Of a DNA stretch of 64,000 bases, positions 18,070 through 26,371 are shown piece after piece. Source of the DNA: Bifidobacterium biavatii DSM 23969 (GTDB taxonomy: Bacteria > Actinomycetota > Actinomycetes > Actinomycetales > Bifidobacteriaceae); assembly GCF_000741165.1 (NCBI RefSeq), contig NZ_JGYN01000001.1, forward strand, positions 32,043 to 96,042. Reading direction: 5' to 3'. The translations under genes and the position numbers were made by a program. Position 1 is the stretch's first letter; each line of letters begins with the position of its first letter. The notes beneath the pieces are model-generated. The model was not told the origin of the DNA. It worked only from the letters and a program-made list of their open reading frames with translations, and did not search any database.

Positions 18070-19070
18070 CACGCACCCGCCTTTCTGGAGGCCATGCCGC
18101 CCATGATGGACGCAGCGAGCGCGCCGAGCAGCGTCACGGCAAGGATTACGGTGGATAGGGCTGCGCCGAACGGCCAGTTGCGCGCTTCGGCGAACTGGGA
18201 GGCGATCAGGTTGCCGACCATGAGAACGCGTCCGCCGCCGAGCAGCACGGGCTGCACGTAGGAGCCGAACGCGGGGATGAAGCACAGGGCGATGCCGCTC
18301 ATGACGCCCGGCATGGCGGCGCGCAGGATGACGCGGCGCATGACGGTGGGCTTGTGCGCGCCGAGATCGTAGGCCGCTTCGACGAGCCGGAAGTCGAAGC
18401 CGGACAGCGCCGAATACATGGGCAGGATCGCGAACGGCAGGAACGTGTAGATCAGGCCAATCACGGAGGCGAACGACGTGTACAGCAGCTGCTGCGATCC
18501 CATGCCGAGCAGGCGTAGCAGCCAGTTGACCGGGCCGTTTTCGTTGAGGATGAGCATCCACGCGTACGTGCGCACGATCAGGTTCGTCCAGAACGGGATG
18601 GTGACCAGCAGCACGAGGATCTGTTGGACTTTCGCGCTTTTCATCGACATCCACAGGGCGATCGGGAAGGCGAGCGCCACGCAGATCGCGGTGGTGAGCA
18701 ATGCCTGCCACAGTGATGTACCGAACACGGCGAGATAGCGCGCGTCGAATGAGCGGTTGCCGAAGTAGTCGTGGCGGAACAGGAGTTTTTCGTAGGCGTC
18801 CGTGGAGAAGCGGAACACCACGCCGCCGCCCATGTCAGGCCGGCTCATGAACGAGAACGCGACGATCACGCCGATCGGGCCGAGCGTGAACAGCAGACCG
18901 ATGAGAATGGACGGCACAGACCACAGACGGTTCAGCATGCCGGGCTTGACGGGGTGCGCGGAGGCGAACCAGCGCGTCCACGCCGGGCGTTCGCCGTGTT
19001 CGTCTCGTTTGTCGTGTTCGCCGGCAGGTTGCGTGGTCGCGGTCTTCGAATTCGGGGTCGCGCCGCTCAT
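18069..19070 (-). CDS. potB: Spermidine/putrescine ABC transporter permease PotB
   Basis: A 333-residue inner-membrane permease. A polar N-terminus of about 45 residues leads to six helices starting at VPSILIGLLFTLGPIGVIVAF. The coupling loop reads LVEAAYDLGAHKPTVMRRVILRAAMPGVMSG, the EAA motif that docks on the ATPase. The segment FIPAFGSYVQPVLLGGGRVLMVGNLIA is typical of PotB/PotH. Its ATG overlaps the potA stop by four bases (ATGA) and its stop overlaps the potC start, which marks a tightly coupled operon. Confidence 0.88.
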   Translation of the reverse strand: MSGATPNSKTATTQPAGEHDKRDEHGERPAWTRWFASAHPVKPGMLNRLWSVPSILIGLLFTLGPIGVIVAFSFMSRPDMGGGVVFRFSTDAYEKLLFRHDYFGNRSFDARYLAVFGTSLWQALLTTAICVALAFPIALWMSMKSAKVQQILVLLVTIPFWTNLIVRTYAWMLILNENGPVNWLLRLLGMGSQQLLYTSFASVIGLIYTFLPFAILPMYSALSGFDFRLVEAAYDLGAHKPTVMRRVILRAAMPGVMSGIALCFIPAFGSYVQPVLLGGGRVLMVGNLIASQFAEARNWPFGAALSTVILAVTLLGALAASIMGGMASRKAGA

Positions 19071-20185
19071 CGTTCCACCACCCTGATGTGCGCCGCCTCA
19101 ACGTTCACCGACACGGTGGCCCCCTGATGGAGCACGGCCGTGTCGTAGGGCGGGGAGAGTCGGACGAGCAGCTTGGTGCCGTCAGTCAGGCGCACTTCGC
19201 AGCGCACGTCCGCGCCCATGAACATGAGCGTTTCGACGGTGCCTTTGAGCGCGGTGTCGCGCGGCGCGGTCAGTTCGATGCGTTCGGGACGAATGGCGGC
19301 GCTGATTTCGGCACCGGTCGGCCATGCGGACAGGTCCTGTTCGACCTTGAATGGCACGCCTTCGACGGTGATGCCGTTCGCGCCGGTTGTGACCGCGTCG
19401 ACGAAGTTGATGTCGCCGATGAAGTCGGCGACGAATCGGTTGGCCGGCTCGTTGTAGATTTCTTCGGGCGTGCCGATCTGTTCCGGCTTGCCTTTGGAGA
19501 AGACGGCGATGTGGTCGCCCATCGACAGGGCCTCTTCCTGATCGTGGGTGACGAAGATGAACGTGATGCCGGTTTCGCGCTGGATGCGCTTGAGTTCGAT
19601 CTGCATCTGCCGGCGCAGCTTGAAGTCGAGCGCGGAGAGGGATTCGTCGAGCAGCAGCACTTTGGGCCGCTTGGCGAGGGAGCGGGCGAGCGCGACGCGC
19701 TGCTGCTGGCCGCCGGACAGCTGGTTGGGCCGTCGTCCGCCGAATTCGCCGAGATGGACGAGGTCGAGCATCTCCTGCACAGTTTTCTTGATTTCATCCT
19801 TGGGCTTGTGTTCCATTTCGAGGCCGAAGGCGACGTTCTGCGCGACGGTCAGATGCGGGAACAGCGCGTAGCTTTGGAAGACGGTGTTGACCGGGCGATC
19901 GTAGGGCGCGAGCTGGTCGATGCGCTGGTTGCCGAGGTAGATTTCGCCCGCGTCGAGCGATTCGAGGCCGGCGATGGAGCGCAGCAGCGTGGTTTTGCCG
20001 CAGCCGGAGGGGCCGAGCAGGATGAAGAACTCGCCTTGGCGGATGGCGATGCTCACATCGTCGATGGCGTGGACTTCCTTGCCTTCGGCGGATCGGAACG
20101 TTTTGCGCGCACGGTTGATCGTCAGTCCGGATTCTCGTCGTTCCACTTCGGGATCGCGCGCCACCAACGGCTTCGCACTGTTCAT
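19067..20185 (-). CDS. potA: Spermidine/putrescine ABC transporter ATP-binding protein PotA
   Basis: A 372-residue ATPase that powers polyamine import. All nucleotide-binding motifs are present: Walker A LGPSGCGKTT, Q-loop at FQSYALFPHLTV, signature RRPNQLSGGQQQRVALARS, Walker B VLLLDESLSALD, and the switch His in FVTHDQEEA. The C-terminal ~110 residues form a TOBE-type regulatory domain (AAIRPERIELT, GADVRCEVRL). The start at 20185 is preceded by AAAGGAG; the in-frame extension to 20401 crosses the promoter region and overlaps a divergent gene, so it is rejected. It is the first gene of potABCD. Confidence 0.92.
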   Translation of the reverse strand: MNSAKPLVARDPEVERRESGLTINRARKTFRSAEGKEVHAIDDVSIAIRQGEFFILLGPSGCGKTTLLRSIAGLESLDAGEIYLGNQRIDQLAPYDRPVNTVFQSYALFPHLTVAQNVAFGLEMEHKPKDEIKKTVQEMLDLVHLGEFGGRRPNQLSGGQQQRVALARSLAKRPKVLLLDESLSALDFKLRRQMQIELKRIQRETGITFIFVTHDQEEALSMGDHIAVFSKGKPEQIGTPEEIYNEPANRFVADFIGDINFVDAVTTGANGITVEGVPFKVEQDLSAWPTGAEISAAIRPERIELTAPRDTALKGTVETLMFMGADVRCEVRLTDGTKLLVRLSPPYDTAVLHQGATVSVNVEAAHIRVVER

Positions 20186-20441
20186 CGCGTCTCCTTTTGC
20201 TTGGCTCGTCACATCACACTGGACAGTGAAGAAGACCACGATTTCCATAAGGTAAACGCAACATTGCAGTTTATTTCGCCACGAAACCGAATGATTACAT
20301 TGAAAACCGAAATAACATACCCTTGACACAACGAAAACCGCAACTTCACATCGGCCCGTGCATAATAGGAACCCACAGACAACGAATATCGCAGCGAACA
20401 TCGCCGCGACTCATGCAGCACACGAAACCCGAGGTGGTCAC
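20186..20441. promoter_or_regulatory. Divergent control region between potA and the Lrp/AsnC regulator
   Basis: This 256-bp AT-richer gap carries the palindrome TTTCG-CCA-CGAAA (20274-20286) within the GTTTATTTCG motif shared with the aminotransferase promoter. Three direct repeats near GAAAACCGA start at 20283, 20302 and 20333. Position and repetition suggest operator sites for the adjacent Lrp-type protein. This is inferred from arrangement only. Confidence 0.4.
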
Positions 20442-20957
20442 ATGGGCACGATCAGAACCGGCAGGGCGGACCGGACGGACGCGGACGGCGCGGCGCAGGA
20501 CGCGCAGCCGGCCGTCATGGACGCGACGAACAAGCGCATCATCGCGCTATTGCAGGAGGACGGCCGTCGTTCATACGTATCGATCGGCAAGGAGATCGGC
20601 CTGTCGGAGGCGGCCGTGCGTCTGCGCGTGCAGCGCATGCTCGACGACGGGATCATGCAGATCGTCGCCGTCACCAATCCGATGGACATGGGCTTCCGCC
20701 GGCAGGCGATGGTCGGCATCACGGTCGACGGCGACATCGAGTACGTGGCGAGCGAACTCAAGGAAATCGCGCACATCGACTACATCATCATCACGGCCGG
20801 CCGTTTCGACATTCTCGCCGAGATCTTCGCCGAGGACGACGAAAGCATGCTCGAACTCGTCAACCGCCACATCCGCAAGATCGACGGCATCGCCCGCACC
20901 GAACTCTTCACCTACATGCGCCTCGAATCCCAGCGCTACGACTGGGGCGTGCGCTAA
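20442..20957 (+). CDS. Lrp/AsnC-family transcriptional regulator
   Basis: A 171-residue regulator with the two Lrp domains. After a ~25-residue hydrophilic leader the winged helix-turn-helix runs from NKRIIALLQEDGRRSYVSIGKEIG to LSEAAVRLRVQRMLDDGIM. The C-terminal RAM/effector domain follows (AMVGITVDGDIEYVASELKEI, then IDYIIITAGRFDILAEIF). Such proteins sense amino acids or related small molecules as dimers or octamers. ATG 20442 has a GAGGTGG ribosome-binding site. Its divergent arrangement with potABCD and the sharing of a motif with the aminotransferase promoter suggest it controls polyamine uptake and use; the effector is unknown. Confidence 0.85.
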   Translation: MGTIRTGRADRTDADGAAQDAQPAVMDATNKRIIALLQEDGRRSYVSIGKEIGLSEAAVRLRVQRMLDDGIMQIVAVTNPMDMGFRRQAMVGITVDGDIEYVASELKEIAHIDYIIITAGRFDILAEIFAEDDESMLELVNRHIRKIDGIARTELFTYMRLESQRYDWGVR

Positions 20958-20971
20958 GCACAAGGTCTGGC

Positions 20972-21055
20972 TGTGGGGCGGCGTACATGATGCTCGACAC
21001 ACTCAAGGCCGTTCGGCCAAGCCTACGGTCGAGCACCATGCACGCCGCCCCACAG
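20972..21055. repeat. Long inverted repeat after the Lrp/AsnC gene
   Basis: Two 28-nt arms (20972-20999 and 21028-21055) are complementary at 26 of 28 positions. The outer 14 bp read CTGTGGGGCGGCGT. The 28-nt loop contains GGCC-GTTC-GGCC. It follows the regulator stop by 15 bp and may terminate transcription, but it is longer than needed for that. Confidence 0.7.
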
Positions 21056-21124
21056 CTGTGTATATCGCAACGCCGATCCAACAAGTCTCGTTTATCGCAA
21101 AAAAGTGACACTTGTACCAAACGA

Positions 21125-21291
21125 GGCTGGAGGCCGGCATATGCAATGTGCGACCGTATGACTTGGCTGCTGAGCCGTTAAACGGGGAGTCCAGTGGACT
21201 CCCCGTAGGCGAAGTGAGCAGCGAAGCTGCGAAGCCGACGAAGTCGGCATGCCCGGAGCGTGTCGAACATCGTATATGCCGGCCTCCAGCC
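21125..21291. repeat. Composite palindromic element between lrp-type gene and oleate hydratase
   Basis: A 167-bp non-coding element with 18-bp perfect ends (GGCTGGAGGCCGGCATAT at 21125 onward and its complement at 21274-21291). Inside is a second palindrome around AGTCCAGTGGACT (21188-21200) followed by AGGCGA. The same 13-mer followed by AGGCGA occurs at 56585 inside a larger repeat, so the inner part is dispersed. Together with the preceding inverted repeat this accounts for most of the 375-bp gap. Confidence 0.65.
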
Positions 21292-21332
21292 GGACACCAG
21301 CAAAACGTAACTGAATCAGCGATCAATCGCCG

Positions 21333-23210
21333 TCAGATCACGTGGTATTCGCGCAGGAGCGTGGCGATGTCGGTGCCATCGAGCTTCTTGAGGATCTTGC
21401 CCAGCACCGCGCGCTCCACGAAGTTGAGCTTCATGTCCGTGACCGGCTTGCCGTCGCGCAGCTTGACCGTCGCGTTGAGGAGATTGCGCACGTCGTAAAC
21501 GCTGCCCCACACCTCCGGTACGCCGCGGTCCACGTCGAGCAGCGTGTAGACCGCCTCCATGCCGGTGCGCATCGAGTATTCGGTGGTGAAGATCGTGTCG
21601 CGAGGAGTCTCGGCGAACTGGCCGAGGAACGCGAAGTTGACCGCGCCGTCCGGCACGACGTCCGGGCGGTCGCCGGCGGCGCGCGGCATGAAGAACGCGG
21701 TGATGTACGGCATCATGACCGGCACGGTGTTGGCGTGGCTCTTGGCGAGCGCCTCGATCTTGTCGGTCGGCACGCCCATGTGGTAGAGCCATTCGGCGCA
21801 GATCTCCTCGCCCGTGCATTCGGTCATCGGCTTCTTGACGTAGTTGCCGGGCTTGTCGGGGAACAGTCCGTACACCCACACGCACAGCTGGTCCTTGGGC
21901 TGGTCGCGGAACTGCTGCTGGCGGTTGAGCGTCCAGCTCATGAGCCAGTTGGAGTCGGTGACGGTGACGATGCCGCCGGTGACGACGTGTCCGGTGAACG
22001 GGTCGCGCTTGCAGATGCGCTGGATGTACGGCGGGATTTCCTTGTCGAGCGTGGTGACGGTGGCGCTCATCCACTTGGTGGCCTGCGGGTCGGAGCAGAA
22101 CGTGTCGGGGTGGCCGAAGCTCGGATCCTGCTTGGCGATGCGCCGCCACATGTCCCAGCCGCCGCCGGGCTTGATGTCGGGGTTCCATGGGGCGGGCGCG
22201 TGCTGCGAGCCCATGGTGGAGTTTTCGACACAGCCGCCGTTGGTAATGAACACGTAGTCGTCGGGGGTCAGGTCGATGGACGACTTGTCGCCTTCGTGGT
22301 CGAGGTCGATGCGCACGGCGATTTTCTTGGTCAGCGTGGAGTACGGGTTGCGCTTGAACACGCCGGACGTGGCCTGGATTTTGAGGATCGTGTCTTGGCC
22401 GACGCCGGTGTGCTCACGCTTGGGACCGTCTCCCCCACCGATCGCGAATTCGACGTTGTCGACCTTGGTGTTGTAGTGGAATTGCACGCCGTTCGATTCG
22501 AGGTACTTGACCATCGGCAGGATCATGGATTCGTACTGGTTGTAGCGGGTGAAGCGCAGCGCGGAGAAGTCCGGCAGGCCTCCGATGTGGTGGATATAGC
22601 GCTTGATGTACAGCTTCATTTCGAGCGCGGAATGCCAGTTTTCGAACGCGAACATGGTACGCCAGTACATCCAGAAGTTGGAGTTGAGGACCTCGTCGTC
22701 GAAGAAGTCGGTGATCGGCTTGTCGTACAGGTCCTCGTCGGGCATGAAGAACAGCTTCATGATTTCCATCGACGCCTTGTCGGAGAGCCCGAACTTGCCG
22801 TTCGTTTCGGCGTCCTTGCCGAGGTCCTTGGTGGCGCGGCACAGCGAGTAGTTGGGGTCTTCCTTGTTGAGCCAGTAGTATTCGTCGAGCACGGAGACGC
22901 CGGGCGTTTCGATGGACGGGATGGAGCGGAACAGGTCCCACATGACTTCGAAGTGGTTGTCCATTTCGCGTCCACCGCGCATCACGTAGCCGAGGCCGGG
23001 GATTTCGGCGCCGTCGCATGCGCCGCCGGCGACGGGGTCCTTTTCGAAGATATGGATATTCTTGCCGGGCATTTGCGCGTCGCGCACGAGATAGCAGGCC
23101 GCGGAGAGGGCCGCGAGTCCGGTGCCGATGATGTACGCCGACTTGCCGTCGACGCCGGCGGGCTTCTTCGGGCGGGCGAACGCTTCGTAGTTGCCATTGG
23201 AGTAGTACAT
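21333..23210 (-). CDS. ohyA: Oleate hydratase (myosin-cross-reactive antigen family)
   Basis: A 625-residue FAD-dependent hydratase that adds water to the cis-9 bond of oleic and related acids, giving 10-hydroxy fatty acids; in gut bacteria this detoxifies free unsaturated fatty acids. The FAD-binding Rossmann segment is SAYIIGTGLAALSAACYLVRD, followed by FEKDPVAGGACDGAEIPGLGYVMRGGREMDNHFE, which includes the conserved catalytic-region Glu/Arg loop (RGGREM). Family blocks FITNGGCVENSTMG, TGGIVTVTDSNWLMSWTLNRQ and FLGQFAETPRDTIFTTEYSMRTG are intact, so the enzyme should be active. ATG 23210 has an ideal AAGGAGG 6 nt upstream. Two palindromes sit just upstream, suggesting repressor control. Confidence 0.93.
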   Translation of the reverse strand: MYYSNGNYEAFARPKKPAGVDGKSAYIIGTGLAALSAACYLVRDAQMPGKNIHIFEKDPVAGGACDGAEIPGLGYVMRGGREMDNHFEVMWDLFRSIPSIETPGVSVLDEYYWLNKEDPNYSLCRATKDLGKDAETNGKFGLSDKASMEIMKLFFMPDEDLYDKPITDFFDDEVLNSNFWMYWRTMFAFENWHSALEMKLYIKRYIHHIGGLPDFSALRFTRYNQYESMILPMVKYLESNGVQFHYNTKVDNVEFAIGGGDGPKREHTGVGQDTILKIQATSGVFKRNPYSTLTKKIAVRIDLDHEGDKSSIDLTPDDYVFITNGGCVENSTMGSQHAPAPWNPDIKPGGGWDMWRRIAKQDPSFGHPDTFCSDPQATKWMSATVTTLDKEIPPYIQRICKRDPFTGHVVTGGIVTVTDSNWLMSWTLNRQQQFRDQPKDQLCVWVYGLFPDKPGNYVKKPMTECTGEEICAEWLYHMGVPTDKIEALAKSHANTVPVMMPYITAFFMPRAAGDRPDVVPDGAVNFAFLGQFAETPRDTIFTTEYSMRTGMEAVYTLLDVDRGVPEVWGSVYDVRNLLNATVKLRDGKPVTDMKLNFVERAVLGKILKKLDGTDIATLLREYHVI

Positions 23211-23232
23211 GTTCCGCCTCCTTGACGGTGGA

Positions 23233-23272
23233 GTTGACATGGTGTCAACTTTGTCTTGCTAGACATGATGTC
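23233..23272 (-). promoter_or_regulatory. Twin palindromic operator-like sites upstream of oleate hydratase
   Basis: GTTGACA-TGG-TGTCAAC (23233-23249) is a perfect palindrome 23 bp upstream of the ATG. A second site, GACATGATGTC (23262-23272), shares the core GACATGRTGTC. Core centres are 26 bp apart. A TetR-type fatty-acid-responsive repressor is a reasonable guess, but no such gene is adjacent. Confidence 0.55.
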
Positions 23273-23464
23273 GCATTTATGCGGCTCCCGCTATAGACAC
23301 TAGACCGTGTTGTGTCGAAAATCCAGAGCGGGCGGCGGACACGCGCGCTCATCTGCCCGCGCCGGTATGCTCGTATGAGGCATTCGCATGCACGCCGCCG
23401 GCTCGTCGCAGGCGCGCGCCGCATACGCGATATAGCAAAGCACAATAGACCAGTAAGGAACACC

Positions 23465-23770
23465 ATGGCACTGACCAAGAAGCAGACCAAGCAGCTGCGC
23501 GCGATGGCAAACCAGCTCAAACCTCTGCTGTACATCGGCAAGAACGACCTGACCGACGCGGCCGTCAAGCAGGCGTCCGAGACGATGGACAGCCACGAGC
23601 TGCTCAAGATCGCGGTCCAGGACGGCTCCGGCCTGACCGCCAAGGAAGCCGCGGAGAAGCTCGCCGGCCAGATCGGCGCCGAAGTGGTGCAGGTCATCGG
23701 CAACCGTTTCGTCCTCTTCCGTCGCTCCAAGCGCGACGACGTCGAGCACATCCAACTCGTCCGCGAGTAA
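23465..23770 (+). CDS. yhbY: YhbY/CRM-domain RNA-binding protein
   Basis: A 101-residue protein that is a single CRS1/YhbY (CRM) domain. It begins LTKKQTKQLRAMANQLKPLLYIGKNDLTD, carrying the IGKN (GxxG-like) RNA-contact loop, then HELLKIAVQDG and a C-terminal strand VVQVIGNRFVLFRRS. YhbY in E. coli associates with precursors of the large ribosomal subunit. ATG 23465 is chosen because the family starts there; the in-frame extension upstream is not conserved in character. It precedes the amidohydrolase by 46 bp in the same direction. Confidence 0.88.
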   Translation: MALTKKQTKQLRAMANQLKPLLYIGKNDLTDAAVKQASETMDSHELLKIAVQDGSGLTAKEAAEKLAGQIGAEVVQVIGNRFVLFRRSKRDDVEHIQLVRE

Positions 23771-23816
23771 TCCGCTCCCCACGCAACCACACATATCACA
23801 TAAGGAAGCACCGCAC

Positions 23817-25160
23817 ATGGCCGCCATCGCACCGCGCGAACCGTTCGCCATCACCCACGCCACCATCGTCACCGCAGACGCGATCGGCACCACGCTCGAG
23901 GACATGACCATCCTCGTCAGCGCGGACGGGCGTATCGAACAGGTCGCTCCCAGAGCGCAAGCACCGGTGCGAGACGGCCGCCGCGTCATCGACGCGACCG
24001 ACCAATTCGTCATGCCCGGCCTGATCAACGCGCACACGCACCTGTTCTCCGACGGCAAGCCGCTCAACCCGAAGATGGCGACGCCGCGCGGCCAGCGCGT
24101 CACCGCCGCGATCATGCATTCGCCGTTCGGCCAGCCATATCTCAAGGCGCGGGCCAAGGCCAGCGTGCAGACGCTGCTCAACTCCGGCGTAACGACCATA
24201 CGCACGCTCGGCGACGTCGAATACGAGGCCGTCGACTTGCGCGACCGGATCGGCGAGGGCAAACTCGTCGGCCCGCGCATGCTTGCGTCCGGACCGCTGC
24301 TGGCGATCCCAGACGGCCACGGCGCACCGCTCATCGCATTGACCGGCACCACGCCGGACGACATGGCGAACAACACGCGGCTCAATCTCGAGCACGGCGT
24401 GAACGCGATCAAAATCGCCGCGACCGGCGGAGTCACGGACGCGCAGCGGGCCGGTGAGGCGGGCAGCCCGCAGATAGGCGTCGAGCAGATGCGCGCGATC
24501 TGCGACACCGCGCACGAGGCCGGCGTGATCGTCGCCGCGCACGCGCAAAGCCCCGAAGGCGTCAAACGCGCGCTGCTCGCCGGCGTGGACACGATCGAGC
24601 ACGGCAGCGCGCTCGACGCGGAGATGATCGAACTGTTCCGGCATAATCCGCATTCGCTGCGCGGATGGTCGGCGCTGATCCCGACACTGTCGGCCGGTCT
24701 GCCGCTCACGGAGCTCGACCGGTCGGTCACCGGCATCACCGACGTACAGCTGTCGAATTCGCGCAACGTGGTCTCCGGCATGATCTCCGGCGCGGACGAG
24801 GCGCACGAGGAAGGCATTCGCGTGGGCGTCGGCACGGACACGGCGATGACGTTCGTCACACAGTACAACACGTGGCGCGAACTCGACCTGCTGGTCAAGC
24901 GCGCCGGCTTCTCGGCCGCGGAGGCAATCCACGCAGCCACGCGCATGAACGCTGAGATTCTGGGCGTGGACGGCGTGACCGGCGCGATCGAGGTCGGCAA
25001 AACCGCCGATCTGCTGGTGCTCGACACCGATCCGCTGCTCGATCTGCGCGCGCTGCGCCAGCCGGCGATGGTGGTCGCGGCCGGACACGTGATCGACGAT
25101 CCGAAGGTGCACCGCTTCGACGACATCGACGATCTGCTCGACCGCGCGTTCAACGAATAG
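23817..25160 (+). CDS. Metal-dependent amidohydrolase (imidazolonepropionase-like)
   Basis: A 447-residue member of the amidohydrolase superfamily. The metal ligands of a binuclear-type site can be placed: HTH at residues 73-75 in MPGLINAHTHLF, a Lys that is likely carboxylated in GVNAIKIAATGGV, His in IVAAHAQSPEG, His in GVDTIEHGSALD, and Asp in RVGVGTDTA. The C-terminal ADLLVLDTDPLLDLRALRQPAMVVAAGHVI returns to the small beta domain. Related enzymes hydrolyse cyclic amides or N-blocked dipeptides such as Xaa-Pro; the substrate here is not known. RBS AAGGAAG lies 11 nt upstream of the ATG. A strong bidirectional terminator follows. Confidence 0.8.
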   Translation: MAAIAPREPFAITHATIVTADAIGTTLEDMTILVSADGRIEQVAPRAQAPVRDGRRVIDATDQFVMPGLINAHTHLFSDGKPLNPKMATPRGQRVTAAIMHSPFGQPYLKARAKASVQTLLNSGVTTIRTLGDVEYEAVDLRDRIGEGKLVGPRMLASGPLLAIPDGHGAPLIALTGTTPDDMANNTRLNLEHGVNAIKIAATGGVTDAQRAGEAGSPQIGVEQMRAICDTAHEAGVIVAAHAQSPEGVKRALLAGVDTIEHGSALDAEMIELFRHNPHSLRGWSALIPTLSAGLPLTELDRSVTGITDVQLSNSRNVVSGMISGADEAHEEGIRVGVGTDTAMTFVTQYNTWRELDLLVKRAGFSAAEAIHAATRMNAEILGVDGVTGAIEVGKTADLLVLDTDPLLDLRALRQPAMVVAAGHVIDDPKVHRFDDIDDLLDRAFNE

Positions 25161-25176
25161 GCTCTTCGCCAAGACA

Positions 25177-25234
25177 AAAAACGGTTGTGCATCCCGCGTT
25201 CGGCAATACGGACGCAGAATGCACAACCGTTTTT
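25177..25234. terminator. Bidirectional terminator between amidohydrolase and aldo/keto reductase
   Basis: A 16-bp perfect stem (AAAAACGGTTGTGCAT and its complement) with A-run and T-run flanks on the two sides works on both strands, ending the two convergent genes. Confidence 0.85.
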
Positions 25235-25258
25235 GCGGTTTATGCGATCGTCACCGGT

Positions 25259-26170
25259 TCAGATGTTGCCGCGCACGTGCTGGTCGGCCCACGACTGCGA
25301 GTGCGTGAAGGTCGCCGGATCGGCGCTCACGTTCGCGTGCGGGTCGTCGAGCGCGTCGATGGCGGCGAGTTCGGCCGGAGTGAGGTCGAAGCAGGCGCTG
25401 GCGAGGTTCGCCTTCATACGTTCGACGTGCTTGGACTTGGGGATGACGATGCGGCCCTCCTGCGTGTGCCAGCGCAACACGACCTGCGCCGGAGTGACGC
25501 CGTGCGCCTTGGCCGCGGCGACGACCGGCTCGGATTCGATGTCCTTGCCATGGCCGAGCGGGCTGTATGCTTCGGTGACGATGCCGTGCGCCGCGCAGAA
25601 CGCGAGATTGCCCGGCTGGCTGAACCGCGGGTGCGCCTCGATCTGATTGACGGCCGGGGTTTCGCCGGAGTCGTCGATGACGCCGCGCAGATGTTCGGGC
25701 AGGAAGTTGCTGACGGCCGGCACACGGATCGCGCCCTCGTCGCGCAGCTTGAGCAGCGCGCGCCACGTCTCCTTGTAGAATCCGGCGGCCGGGAACGGCC
25801 AGTGAATCAGGTACATGTCGACCACGTCGACCTTGAGCTTGCGACGCGACTCCTCGAACGCGACCATCGCGGCATCGTAGCCCTGATCGCAGTTGCGCAG
25901 CTTGGTGGTGACCCACACCTTGCCGGCCATGCCCGTGGCCTTGAGCGCGTCGCCGACCTGTTCCTCGTTGTAGTAGGCGGCCGCCGTGTCGATGTGCCGG
26001 TAGCCGATCTCGAGCGCCTCCTCGACCGCGCGCTGCGTGTCTTCGGGCGGAATCTGGAACGTGCCAAAGCCGATCTGCGGGATCACCGAATGCGCCTTGT
26101 CGTTCAGCGTCAGTTCCGGCGCGCGCAGCTCCGCGTCCGACGTGTTCGTTTCACCACTCTGTTCGCTCAT
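25259..26170 (-). CDS. Aldo/keto reductase
   Basis: A 303-residue NADPH-dependent carbonyl reductase with the AKR TIM-barrel. The catalytic tetrad is visible: Asp and Tyr in IGYRHIDTAAAYYNEEQVGDAL, Lys in VWVTTKLRN and His in DMYLIHWPFP. The cofactor loop near the C-terminus is IVIPKSKHVERMKANL. It resembles the 2,5-diketo-gluconate reductase/YtbE group, which reduces varied aldehydes and ketones. Three consecutive ATGs occur; 26170 is favoured for spacing from GGAAAGG, with 26173 or 26176 possible. It ends at the terminator shared with the amidohydrolase. There is no operon partner. Confidence 0.9.
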   Translation of the reverse strand: MSEQSGETNTSDAELRAPELTLNDKAHSVIPQIGFGTFQIPPEDTQRAVEEALEIGYRHIDTAAAYYNEEQVGDALKATGMAGKVWVTTKLRNCDQGYDAAMVAFEESRRKLKVDVVDMYLIHWPFPAAGFYKETWRALLKLRDEGAIRVPAVSNFLPEHLRGVIDDSGETPAVNQIEAHPRFSQPGNLAFCAAHGIVTEAYSPLGHGKDIESEPVVAAAKAHGVTPAQVVLRWHTQEGRIVIPKSKHVERMKANLASACFDLTPAELAAIDALDDPHANVSADPATFTHSQSWADQHVRGNI

Positions 26171-26371
26171 CATCATGCCTTTCCGTGCTGTGTCATTGGT
26201 CCATGCCGTGTCATCGGTATGGGACTTCACTGGATGGCCGATTTGCCATGCGGTTCCATGCTATACCGCTTCCGTCCGGGCATGACGCGGCGTATCGGGG
26301 CGGGCCGTGTGATGCCCGTCACGATACACCCCGGCCCACCGCATGGTGATGACCGCGTAGGGCGATCCGCG

